Part shown: positions 45,431-55,839 of the stretch, piece by piece
Numbering within the stretch: the stretch's first letter is position 1
Layout of the letters: each line of letters opens with the position of its first letter
DNA from: Nephrocerus scutellatus
Lineage: Eukaryota > Arthropoda > Insecta > Diptera > Pipunculidae
Assembly (NCBI GenBank): GCA_947095585.1
Contig: OX352761.1
Span: 31,215,777 to 31,279,776 of the forward strand
Direction of reading: 5' to 3'
Length of the DNA: 64,000 nucleotides
Made by a program: the position numbers and the translations under genes
The notes under the pieces: model-generated
Database searches by the model: none
What the model saw: only the letters and a program-made list of their open reading frames with translations
What the model was told of the DNA's origin: nothing

Positions 45431-45699
45431 TGGGCGCCGTGGCTCAGTGTAAGTGCACATGGCTGCTAAGCAGGAGGTTCAGGTTCGAATCCCAGCAACA
45501 CCAAAACTATTTTTAACGGTGTCTCACCTCTCGCGAATGGGTGACTAACGTTCCGAGAGTAATACCTTGTCACGGAAAGCTTCTCAATTCGCCGTTTGGA
45601 TCCGGCCTTCCATTTGTGTCCAAAAAATTAACATGCGCAGCACAAATGGTCGCGAGAAGTTATGCCTTGGACCGCAATGGTCTGTCGCGCCGAATGTAA
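45431..45699 (+). mobile_element. tRNA-derived SINE, copy 3, with target duplication
   Basis: Head GGCGCCGTGGCTCAGTGTAA with A-box-like and B-box (GGTTCGAATCC) promoter motifs, and a body of about 190 bp. It is flanked by ACATTCTCGT (45421-45430) and ACATTCTCGT (45702-45711). The same flanks joined without the SINE are present at 5812-5890, where ACATTCTCGTAGTTTCAATA corresponds to the empty site. Confidence 0.88.
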
Positions 45700-46009
45700 T
45701 AACATTCTCGTATTGTCAATCTCTTCTGGCTAAACACAATTTCAATGTAAATCAAGCATAACTTGATAAGTTTAGGAGGTAAAAGATTTTTAAGAGAAAT
45801 TTAGGTGTCAGCCTTTGTACGAGTATATGAAGAACTGGTTACGCACTCACACTGCTTTACAGCTTAACTCAACTCAAAAGAAAGAATTTTAGTGGTACTT
45901 CGTAGGTCGTTGTGTGCACGTCGTACCAACCGTGCGCTGTGCCTGCTATGTTTTCACCACTAAATGGGGATTTCACCACAAAATCTAATCTTCTATCAGA
46001 ATTTCAATT

Positions 46010-47335
46010 TTTTAATTCGCTTGCCCATGGCACGTCTGTCTGTCGGTCGCTCGGTCTGTTTGTCTCGGAATCTTGCGATCAATTTTAAACCCACTTTCCA
46101 CAGCCAAATTTAATTGAAATTTTACACACATGTGTATCTCCGATGGACGACACTTCTTGTAAAATTTTGGAGACACCGGGCACCAGGGTCGTGGGGCCCC
46201 ATAAAAAATTTTTAAACAAATTTACCCGATTTTCTTCAAATTTTATACACATGTGTATCTCCGATGGACAACAATTTTTTTAAAATTTTGGATACCCAGT
46301 GCCCCGGGGTCGTGGGGCCACAAATTTTTTTTAAAAACCCCGATTTTCTTTAAATTTTATATATTTATTTTTTTATATTTATCTCCGATGGACAACACTT
46401 TTTGTAAAAAATTTGCAGACCCGTAACCCGTGGTCATGGACCCCATACAAGTTTTTTAAAAAAAATTAACCGGACTCTCTTCAAATTTTACACACGGCTG
46501 TACCTCCGATGGACAACAATTTTTGTAAATATTTGAGAGTCCCCGGGGTCGTGGAGCCCCCCCATATTTAAAATAGGGGTGTGTGCGTGTAAATTTTTTA
46601 AAAATTAGCCTGATTTCCTTCAAATCGAGCTAATTTAAAAAAAAAAAATTTATATGGGCACCCCTCGGACCTCAGGGCCTCACTCCAAAAACTACAAAAA
46701 CTGTTGTCTATCGGAAGTACACATGTGTATTAAATTTGAAGAAAATCGGGATAATTTTTTTAAAAAAAGTTATGGGGCCCCACGAACCCGGGCCCGAGGT
46801 CTCCAAATTTTTTACAAAAAGTGTTGTCTATCGGAGGTGCACATGTGTATTAAATGTGAAGAAAATCGGGTTAATTTTTTTAAAAAAAGTTATGGGGCCC
46901 CACGAACCCGGGCCCGGGATCTCCAAATTTTTTACAAAAAGTGTTGTCTATCGGAGATACACATGTGTATTAAATTTGAAGAAAATCGGGATAATTTTTT
47001 TAAAAAAAGTTATGGGGCCCCACGAACCCGGGCCCGGGGTCTCCAAAAATTTTACAAAAAGTGTTGTATATCAGAGATACACATGTGTATAAAATTTGAA
47101 GAAAATCGAGTAAAATTTTATAAAATATTTGTATGGGAGCCCCCCGACCCCGAGGTCCGAGAAGCCTCAAGTAGAATAGTATTGTCACCGGAAATACACA
47201 TGTATGCAAAATTTCAATAAAATCGGGCCTTGGGAAGTGGGTTAAAAATTGATCGCAAGATTCCATGACACACAAATCTACACACTAACAAACCCACAAA
47301 CCCACGGGCAAGTGAAGTCAATATAGAGAATTTAA
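46010..47335. repeat. Composite repeat palindrome (R' ... R) with exact 120-bp array
   Basis: Inverted R end (AATTCGCTTGCCCATGGCAC, 46015 on), inverted units to about 46600, then forward units. Between 46738 and 47097 three units are almost identical and exactly 120 bp long (each with GGGCCCCACGAACCCGGGCC). A forward R end closes it (GGGCAAGTGAAGTCAATATA, to 47335). Because 120 is divisible by three, an open frame of 188 codons runs through; I do not consider it a gene. Confidence 0.9.
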
Positions 47336-48710
47336 AAAACAACCAATAAAAATTAAAAAATTTAATGTAAATTCTCTAATAGGAGATACATATGTGTGCA
47401 AAGTTTGAACCGGGTTGATTTGGAAAAAAATAATATTGGAGCCCCTTTACTTCAAAATGTTTACATAAACCGTTGTCACTGGAGATACACATGTGTAAAA
47501 AATTTGTATGGGAGCCCCCGACCTTGGGGCCTGATCACTTCCAAATTCCCGTTCACTCCAAAAATTTTACAAAAAGTTTTGTCCATTGGAGATACCCATG
47601 TGTTTAAAAATTGAAGAAAATCAGGCTAATTTTTAAAAAAAAATATATGGGCACCCCTCGGTCCTCAGGGCGCGTTCACACCATAAATTTTAAAAAAGTT
47701 TTGTTTATCGGAGATACACATGTGTGTAAAATTTGAAAAAAATCAGGATAATTTAAAAAAAAAAATTATGGGTCCTCACGACCCTGGAGCCCGGGGTCTC
47801 CAAAATTTTTACAAAAAGTGTTGCCAATCTGAGATACATATGTATATAAAATTTGAAAAAAATCGGGTTATTTTTTTAAAAAAATTTGTATGTCCCGGCC
47901 CCGGGGCTTGGGGTCTCCAAAATTTTTACAAAAAGTGCTGTCCATCGGATATAAACCTGTATATAAAATTTGAAAAAAAATCGGGTAAATTTTGTAAAAT
48001 ATTTGTATGGGAGCTCCCGACCCCGAGACCCGGACACGAACCCGGGCCCGGGGTCTCCAAATTTTTTACAAAAAGTGTTGTCTATCGGAGATACACATGT
48101 GTATTAAATTTGAAGAAAATCGGGATAATTTTTTTAAAAAAAGTTATGGGGCCCCACGAACACGAACAACATTTTTACAAAAAGTGTTATCCATCGGAGA
48201 TACACATGTATATAAAATTTTAAGAAAATCGGGTTAATTTTTTTTTAAATTATTTATGGGGCTTCACGACCCTGGAGCCCGGGGTCTCCAAAATTTTTAC
48301 AAAAAGTGTTGCCAATCTGAGATACATATGTATATAAAATTTGAAGAAAATCTGGTTAATTTTTATAACCTCATCTGTATAAAATTTGAAAAAAATCGGG
48401 TTATTTTTTTTAAAAATTTGTATGTCCCGGCCCCGGGGCTCGGGGTCTCCAAAATTTTTACAAAAAGTGCTGTCCATCGGATATAAACCTGTATATAAAA
48501 TTTGAAGAAAATCGGGTAAATTATTTGTATGGGAGCTCCCGACCCCGAGACCCGGAGGACCTAAAATTTTAATAGAAAGTGTTGTCATCGGAGATATGCG
48601 TGTGTTCAAAATTTCAATGAAATCGGACTTTAGGAAGTGGGTTAAAAATTGATCGCAAGATTCCACGACATACAAACAAACACACGGGCACGCGAAGTTA
48701 ATATAGAAAA
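47336..48710 (+). repeat. Composite repeat, L to R, with higher-order duplication
   Basis: It joins the previous member head to tail. The L end (AATAAAAATTAAAAAATTTA; TTCTCTAATAGGAGATACAT) is followed by about ten units and an R end (CACGGGCACGCGAAGTTAAT, to 48710). A block at 47765-48040 (CTGGAGCCCGGGGTCTCC ... GTATGTCCCGGCCCCGGGGC ... GGATATAAACCTGTATATAA) recurs at 48265-48545. 48040-48160 is a near-identical copy of the 120-bp unit from 46910-47030. Confidence 0.9.
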
Positions 48711-49600
48711 TAAAAAAAAAACTATAGTAATTATAGAAATAAAAACTCGTAATCTTCTTACCGCAGATATCTCTGTGAACCTTCCAATTTTTTTAATCAC
48801 CTTGAATATTATTCCAGCGTCGTCAAACGACGGTTACTTATTTCTAAAGGATAAAATGCGAAGATTAGTTCGCGCTATTGCAGATATGCATAGATCAAAT
48901 GCGAATGTTTAAAAAAAATTAACACAACTTTTGATAAAAAAAAATCTAAAGGAACCCTCGTATTCGTCGTTTATTCGTGGTTTAATCAGCACCAGTATCA
49001 TTTAAAACACCACGTAGATTTCGGTTGAAAAAGGTGAGACTTACACGTAATGGTATAAAAAAACTACAACAATAAAACTGATGCAGCATAATAATTAAAA
49101 TTGGTTACTCTTGCAAGCGGCAAAATCTTTGTTTCGTTCACACATTCAAATGCTCTATATCTTGAGAAGTTTCGTTCCATTTGAGAAAACTCAGTCAAGG
49201 TCGTCTTGGAGCGTATATTACAAAAATTCACAAAGAAATGTTACGAAATACACCAAGTCGGTAAATAACCATTTTTGGGGAAAATTGTTTTTTATTAACA
49301 AACAAATTACGATCGCATGTGGGCAGATATCTGCCACCACTTTTCTGTTTTATTCGATCTGCAGAGCTGCTAATACTACTTATGATAGTAGTTGTGTTAT
49401 TTATAAGACCTAAACTATAAAACTAGACAATTGGGTCATATTGTGGGCGAATTTTTATCAGAATTAAAAATTTGGCATTACGATTTTATATCACTCATTC
49501 ACCTGAATTATGTATGAATATTTTTGTTTTTGCATATTTAAGTTAATACAAGAATTGTATTGTATTATCTTCTTATATATTTTCCTAAGCTGATTCACAA
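48711..49600. other. No gene recognised
   Basis: AT-rich. Open frames at 48649-48912 and 49111-49413 show no recognisable domain. No RNA gene. Confidence 0.4.
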
Positions 49601-49629
49601 ACCTTTTATTGTGATTGAATATACTTACA

Positions 49630-49985
49630 AACCATAGAATGGGCGTCCACGTCAACGCCATCCTTCCAGCGTAGGCTTGGCCGGCCACGCTGTCGTGCTC
49701 CATAAATCCTACCACAAGAGACTTTCCGAACAGGATCATCTTCGCTCATGCGAGCTAGGTGTCCTGTCCACCGGAGCCTACCGAGCTTAATTATCTACAC
49801 GATGTCGACATCGCGGTAATGCTCGTAGATCTCATCATTATAGAGTCTCCGGAATCGTCCTTCTTCACATACGGGGCCAACAATACTCCGTGAGACTTTC
49901 CTCTCGAACGCGGCTAAAAAGTCAGAATGCTTTTTGCTATAGCGCCGGGAAAGCAGTGCAGGGCGCAAAGCGCCCACGAACAGCT
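49630..49985 (-). pseudogene. Non-LTR retrotransposon C-terminal fragment
   Basis: On the minus strand: LAAFERKVSRSIVGPVCEEG, RFRRLYNDEIYEHYRDVDIV, then after a stop LGRLRWTGHLARMSEDDPVR and RQRGRPSLRWKDGVDVDAHS. This tail after the RT is common in insect non-LTR elements (RTE-like or related; the clade is inferred). It has one in-frame stop, and no RT is attached. Confidence 0.7.
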
Positions 49986-50319
49986 AGTTTCTAATAATAT
50001 TTTTGTTATTAGGGTGTAACTAATGCTGATAGTTGAAGCTCTTTACAAAACGAATGTGCTGGTAGGTATACTGGTAAATATTTGTACAATAATCGTAATG
50101 TAATTGTGTTAAATAAATTAACATTTTATAGAGGAAATAAAGTATCATCTATCTACTGAAATTGCAGCCAGTCACTTTTTCATCTGCTGAAAAAAAAGGT
50201 TTTTCGATTTTTCTCATATTCCCGTTAAATGTTTTCCCTTTTCAAATTCTTCAGATGCCTACACTAAATAAGGGCTAAGCTAATAAACCATACTTAAAAT
50301 TATTTTCTTTCTGAAAAGC

Positions 50320-51390
50320 GAAACATTAGAGTAGCCCAGTAGAACGTTGCCCACGAAATCCATACTGCCGGTCACTAAGGATTTCGTTGGTTTCAAGATA
50401 TTTCTTAAGCTGAAAATTGATCACTGTTTCCATGACCTTGGGAAGAATGGATGTAAGTGCTATGGGTCGGTACGAAGAAGGAGACGATGGCTCGCCTTTT
50501 TTTTGGGTATGTGCTGGACAAAGGCTGTTTTCCAACTTTTCGGGAAGGGTCCAGAAGAATAGGATAGATGTAAAAGCTTACGAAATGGTAATGCCAGCTT
50601 GGAAGAACAACTCTTCAGAACTAATGGGGAAACAACATCTGGCCCAGCGGTTTTGTGAGTGTTAAGATCGTTTAAAACTCTAGCAACTGCACGAGTAGGA
50701 ATGAATATCTGTCCCATAGAGTGTTCAATACTCTGAGGTGCAGGAGGCAGTAATGCACAATCTGGAAGCGTGGAGCTAGCTGACCTTGTCTTTAGAGATG
50801 ACAACTGGAATGTCGTTATAAATGAGCGTTGGAATCGACGACGAGGCTGTATTTTTGACTCTTTTCACGAATGACGAAAAGTTTTTACTACCTTTGGGAC
50901 ATTGTAGTATTTTTTGCCTCAATTTTTGATCCTAGGCGAATTTGACTCGCCGAGATGGGCATTGCAACCATTTCTGTCTCGTTCAAAATTTGTTCGATTT
51001 TCCTCAGTAGGGTTTGCTTTGTAAAACCGAAAGCTTACCTCTCTAATCCTAGAAGCCTCTTTACAGCTCGAGTCATACCATCCATCTTCCTTTGGTTTAA
51101 CAGACTTATTCCTGGAAGTGATAAAGGATGATGTTTGTGATTGTATCAGCGGCGGCATCCACGTTGCTATCACGAAACAATAGCGACCAGTTAATTCTCC
51201 CAAAGAAGTTGTTAAGGCCGTCCCAATTGGCATTCTCGTATTGCCATACTGTTTTTTTGGCAGTTTTTTCTCTAACTGCGTGGTTTATAAACGAGAAATT
51301 AGCTGATACTGCACAATGGTCTGACGAGCCTAGAGGCGATAATTCATTGACGGAGTATTTATCAGGTTGGCTAAAATGAGGCAAAACATT
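50320..51390 (-). pseudogene. Jockey-like non-LTR retrotransposon ORF2 fragment
   Basis: Minus-strand order: endonuclease C-terminus (PDKYSVNELSPLGSSDHCAV, 51360-51290), the linker (WQYENANWDGLNNFFGRINW; DGWYDSSCKEASRIREVSFR), then the RT entry (ARVLNDLNTHKTAGPDVVSP; PFPKSWKTAFVQHIPKK; SYRPIALTSILPKVMETVIN; LSDRQYGFRGQRST) ending at about 50330. Frames shift several times. Both ends are truncated and the RT catalytic box is not included. 19120-20615 is a related, more decayed copy. Confidence 0.8.
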
Positions 51391-51779
51391 TGGTATACAA
51401 ATTTTGTATTGAAGTCCGAATATTTTTCCATCACCTCCTGAATAGTGAAAACTGGATCATTTGGTTTGGTTTCAAGTAATGTTTGTGAAAATAGCATAGC
51501 TATTTTCAAGATGTCTTGATGTTGAAACGTGTTATTTCTTTCGCTTCCTTGAGTTTTCATCTGATATCGGTTCATGATTTTGCTTAAGCAGGAAATCAAT
51601 ATTTAATTTCATCAAATTTTACTTTACTTCGTTAAAGTAAATAAAAGGGACATCAATACATCTCTTTGGCAATTTGTTGTCTGATAATATGTGGAAATTT
51701 TTTTCATTATAACTGGTAAAATCTAACCAGTTGGCTTATCTATCTACCAGCCCTGGAATTAATTTTACTAAAATAAACT

Positions 51780-52200
51780 TAAAAAAACAACCCATAAAAA
51801 TACAATTTTTCATGTAAATTCTCTAATAGGAGATGGGTATGTGTTAAAATTTAAAGAAAATCGAGCTAATTTTTAAAAAATTTATATGGGCACCCCTCGG
51901 ACCTCAGGGCCTCACTCCAAAAACTTTACAAATACACATGTGTATAAAATTTGAAGAAAATCGAGTAAAATTTTGTAAAATATTTGTATGGGAGCCCCCC
52001 GACCACGAGGTCCGAGGGGCCTCAAATAGAATAGTATAGAATAGTATTAATAGAAAGTATTGTCACCGAAAATACACATGTGTGCAAAATTTCAATAAAA
52101 TCGGGCCTTGGGAAGTGGGTTAAAACTTGATCGCAAGATTCCATGACACACAAACCCACCCACAAACAAACGGGCAAGTGAAGTTAATATAGAGAATTTA
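51780..52200 (+). repeat. Composite repeat, L to R, short
   Basis: L end (AACAACCCATAAAAATACAA; TTCTCTAATAGGAGATGGGT), about two units (GGGAGCCCCCCGACCACGAG) and R end (GGGCAAGTGAAGTTAATATA, to 52200). The R end is followed by unrelated DNA. Confidence 0.85.
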
Positions 52201-52633
52201 AAAAAATAAAAATGGGGGTTTTGTAAACATCATAGGGCTAGGGGTCAAATTTGATTTCGCGGCACCACATCACCGCATAAGTGGAATTGCACCGTCAGAA
52301 TTAACAATTTTTTTAAAACCTATTCAATAGCTTTAATTTCCAAGCTTATAGTTGTTGCAGTTTGCAGCACATCATTCGAAACCGTTACACAACGCAACAT
52401 ATTTGCTGTAGATACTCATTGCGCGTAGGCTGATGATACAAACATTCATCATTTCCGTCCGATCTAAGACCATCAAGCAATGTAAGCAGAATTTAGCGAA
52501 AAAATATGTGGTTCGTTAACAAATAATTTTGCGGTGACGCACATACGTACGGCAAAACTGCGATAAAAATTTGTTAATACGAACGCCTTTCTGGGACGAG
52601 ACAGGTTCGGCTTAAGTTCCCACATGTGCCACC

Positions 52634-52807
52634 ATGTTTTTCATCTATTTTATTTTTGTTTTCGTTGCTTTTTTTCAAACAAGTGCGCAAAATGCAGACA
52701 AAGCCAAAGGTAATAAGTGTAGCTGTAAGCATCGCTATTGGTTTAGTTCACGCTGTATACGGCTTCGTGTCGGACTTGGTTTGAAATCGACATCGAAATT
52801 TTTCTAA
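52634..52807 (+). CDS. Candidate short secreted peptide (57 aa)
   Basis: A 57-codon frame with a good start context (ACCATG). MFFIYFIFVFVAFFQTSAQN is a convincing signal peptide. The mature part is basic with three cysteines (KCSCKHRYWFSSRC) and ends GLGLKSTSKFF. It stops 54 bp before the start of the 327-residue secreted protein gene on the same strand. Possible donors lie inside the frame (GTAATAAG at 52710, GTAAGC at 52725), so it may instead be the first exon of a longer transcript. No homologue is recognised. A real gene is plausible but unproven. Confidence 0.45.
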   Translation: MFFIYFIFVFVAFFQTSAQNADKAKGNKCSCKHRYWFSSRCIRLRVGLGLKSTSKFF

Positions 52808-52861
52808 GCTCCAAGGAATAAAAAGTACAACAATAATCGGTAACGGTATACTGTACACAAC

Positions 52862-53921
52862 ATGATGTTATCACATCAATCGTCGTCGTTTTATGTCCTT
52901 CTGTACATGGCATTCTTTACACTCTTTGGATACGGTGTGAGTCTGCCACAAGGATATAACTACCCGTACCGTCAATCAGCATATACGCAGCAGCGACCAA
53001 TACAAGTACAGCGGTACCAAACAACACAACCGCCAAGAAATAGTTACGCAACAGCAACTACCACTAGAGCGCCAACAAAAAAGCATCGAATAAGCAAATC
53101 GGATGCGGAAAACGGAAAGTTTCTCGGTGCTTACAACCAGGAGGACGACGGTGGAAAAACCCTAAATCATATAAAACGAAAGAGAAATCGCTACAATCGT
53201 CCGTCCCTGCACACAAATCCATGTTACTTTCGCAGTGCAGATTCTATGCCTAAGGAACAGGGTAGATTTCTTTGGGATATCAATGTGTACAACGTCTATC
53301 AGAGGCCTCCAGTGGTTGGTTGCGGTGGTGTCGGTGGCTACGATGATTACATCAGTGGCGCAACTGGTGGCTTCGCGGGAGGAAACAATATATTCGCAGA
53401 CGACATTGCTCCAATTCGTCGGCCAAATGTAAATAATGGATTCTTTCAGAATTTGCTTTCGCTCTTGGCACCTGGGGTAATACAAAATGCGCAACGCCCA
53501 CCACAATTCGATGATTTAGGGCCTACTGGTAATGATGTTGCTGGAAATGACCCTGGTGTACAAAATGATGCAGAAGTTGATCCTGATGTCGGCGACAACA
53601 ATCTTATTCGTCCAACTAATACTCAGCCAGTACCAGTGCTTTACAATTCGCCTGGAGCTGTAAGAAGACTTGCAGAATTTGTTTCTATTGTGTTTTCTAC
53701 ATTTATTCTTTTTTTCACACCACCTCTTCTCATAGCAACCACTTTCAGCAAGTCAACTTGTAGGCGGCGTTTCTTCTACTGTTAATGAAATTATCCAGCA
53801 ACTGACGGGTAATAGCCGTCCCGTATATCAAAGATCATATCGATCGCCAAATGTCTTTCGGACGGATAGAACAAGTGCGAATCGTTTTCGAAATGAATAT
53901 TTGAATAAGTATTATAGATAA
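52862..53921 (+). CDS. Secreted protein of unknown function, two exons
   Basis: Exons 52862-53659 and 53736-53921 with a 76-bp intron (GTAAGAAG ... CTTCTCATAG), phase 0, giving 327 residues. Reading through the intron gives a poor, hydrophobic tail and an early stop; splicing yields QLVGGVSSTVNEIIQQLTGN and ends NRFRNEYLNKYYR. The protein has an N-terminal signal peptide (to about residue 27), a glutamine/tyrosine/threonine-rich part (QGYNYPYRQSAYTQQRP), a basic KRKRNR stretch, a central segment NPCYFRSADSMPKEQGRFLW, a GGVGGYDDY part and an acidic region near 210-250. I recognise no domain. Extracellular matrix or cuticle is a guess. A second methionine directly follows the first. Confidence 0.75.
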
Positions 53922-54198
53922 TCGAGAAGAAATTTTCATTTCGATAATCAAACATTCAGCAACTCATTAGCGGTAACCTTAAGTTGTTTTTATTTAAATT
54001 TAAAAATGAAAATCCCAATTTTCACGACTACGTCACATATAAATACATACTTATTTATAGATTTATTTACACAATAATTTTTAAGTTTATACTTCAAATA
54101 CAAAAAGCAAAAAAAATTCAAATGTTTTACATTTTTTTCCTAGTTTTTGATTATTCTGACTGCTAAAGCTTTTGCTTACATTTTAAAACTAGTGCATA

Positions 54199-54481
54199 GT
54201 AGGCTCCGTGGCTCAGCATGGCTACTGAGCAGGAGGTTCGTGGTTCGAATCCCAGTAACACCAAAAGTATTTTTTACGGTGTCCCACCTCTCGCGAATGG
54301 GTGACAAACGATCCGAGAGTAAAAACTTGTCACGAAAGCTTCTACATTCGCCGTTTGGATCCGGCCCTCAATTGTAGGTCCCTTCCATTTGTGTCCAAAA
54401 ATATTCATGCTCAACACAAATGTTTGCGAGAAGCTAGGCCTTGGACCGCAATGGTATGTCGCGCCGAATATTATTATTATA
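54199..54481 (+). mobile_element. tRNA-derived SINE, copy 4 (plus), best preserved
   Basis: Head AGGCTCCGTGGCTCAGCATG, B-box GGTTCGAATCCCAG, body with GTGTCCCACCTCTCGCGAAT, TTCGCCGTTTGGATCCGGCC and GGACCGCAATGGTATGTCGC, and a tail ATATTATTATTATA. This copy shows the whole head-body-tail order and could serve as reference for the family. Confidence 0.85.
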
Positions 54482-54716
54482 GCTTAAAATTGGTTCCGTA
54501 TACTTAGGTATAATTAAAAAGTGAAAGATGGAAACTTAGGTCCAAATAGCTTGCGCCAGTTATTTTTGAATTCAACTTTCCTTAGACGAATTTGGACGAC
54601 GAAATTGGAATAATCAACTAAAAATATAGCGAAAAAGACACAAATACATAGTTAAAAAATATGTTAAAATGAATGATAAATTATTTTTGATTAAACACGG
54701 TATCAAAAACAAAAAA

Positions 54717-55575
54717 AACAACCCATAAAAATTAAAATTTTTCATCTAAATTCTCTAATCGCAGAAATTGATATGGGAGCCCCTCGATCCTGGGTCATTT
54801 TTTTTTATTGTAGGAGAAAATCATCGAAAGAGACATTTGACATCAGATATTAAAATTGAAAATGCTCAGATCGTTTTATTCTGAGCACTTAGAGCACGCT
54901 CATACTCTGAGCAAATAAGAAACACGAGCATTTTATGAAAACGTCAAATGACAGAATATTGTGAAAACTTATTGTTCTATCTGTAAGTTGATATCGACAA
55001 CAAAAAAACGACATCAATAAAAATACAATTCAGTAAATAAGTAAGTAAGTTGAATTAAGCATAAAACATTTATGTCTCGTTTCATTTGCTGGGTTCATTT
55101 GTGCGTGAGCTAAGATTTCTCTCTCGTGGTTTCAGTTTAACGTTGCATTTGCGAACTGTGCTCGGAGTACGGTTTGATTTTATGTACCTTTGTTTTGTAA
55201 CCGATAATGCTACTTTGCTACCCGTCGGCAATCGGGTACATCGGGCACTCACCTCGTTCGACCACTCTGTCACTTTGAAAGCTTACCTATGGGTATGGTT
55301 TCGGATACGGTTTGTGCAATTGGAAAGAGACATTAGTAAACAAAATACATACATATTACTTAAAGATGAAATGGAATGTTCATAATCGATTCGACCCCGA
55401 GGTCCGATGGGCCTCAAATAATAGAAAGTATTGTCACCGGAAATATACATGTGTGCAAAATTTCAATAAAATCGGGCTATGGGAAGTGGGTTAAAAATTG
55501 ATCAGAAAATCTGACCAGCCAGCAAGCCACCCAGCCAGCCACGTGCACGTGAAGTTAATATAGGGAATTTAAAAA
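54717..55575 (+). repeat. Composite repeat, subtype with insert, second copy
   Basis: L end (AACAACCCATAAAAATTAAA; TTCTCTAATCGCAG), then the insert shared with 7250-7690 (GGAGCCCCTCGATCCTGGGT, GAGACATTTGACATCAGATA, CATTTATGTCTCGTTTCATT). About 240 bp private to this copy (55135-55385) and an R end (GCCACGTGCACGTGAAGTTA, to 55575) follow. The array is reduced to part of one unit. The private part has open frames on both strands with no recognised similarity. Confidence 0.8.
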
Positions 55576-55839
55576 TAGGAATTTGCGGTTTGATTTCGGT
55601 ATGTAGAACTAAGATGCGACTATAAGACTTGTTGGAAATTCTGGAATACGGTCATGAGGGACTGACATTTCGGGAAATAAGTAATTTCTCAAGCGATTTC
55701 TATGATATTCGGTATGCAGGACTAATATGTGACTATAAAACTTGTTCCTATGGAAATTCTGGGATATGGTCATAAGGGACTGTAATTTCAGGAACTAAGA
55801 CACTTCTTAACTGATTTGTATGAAATTCAGTTTGGCCTT

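Noticed and set aside
45431..45510. True tRNA gene at the SINE heads
   Set aside because: The acceptor ends do not pair, and the head is always fused to the same body and tail in six copies.
46654..48486. Long open frames (up to 188 codons) in the tandem arrays
   Set aside because: They consist of the 115-120-bp unit read in one frame; other frames and strands are open as well, and units of other lengths break them. Reported only as a property of the repeat.
52862..53785. Unspliced 307-codon version of the secreted protein
   Set aside because: The end would be a hydrophobic run caused by the pyrimidine-rich intron; using the GT-AG sites restores a polar, longer C-terminus in phase.
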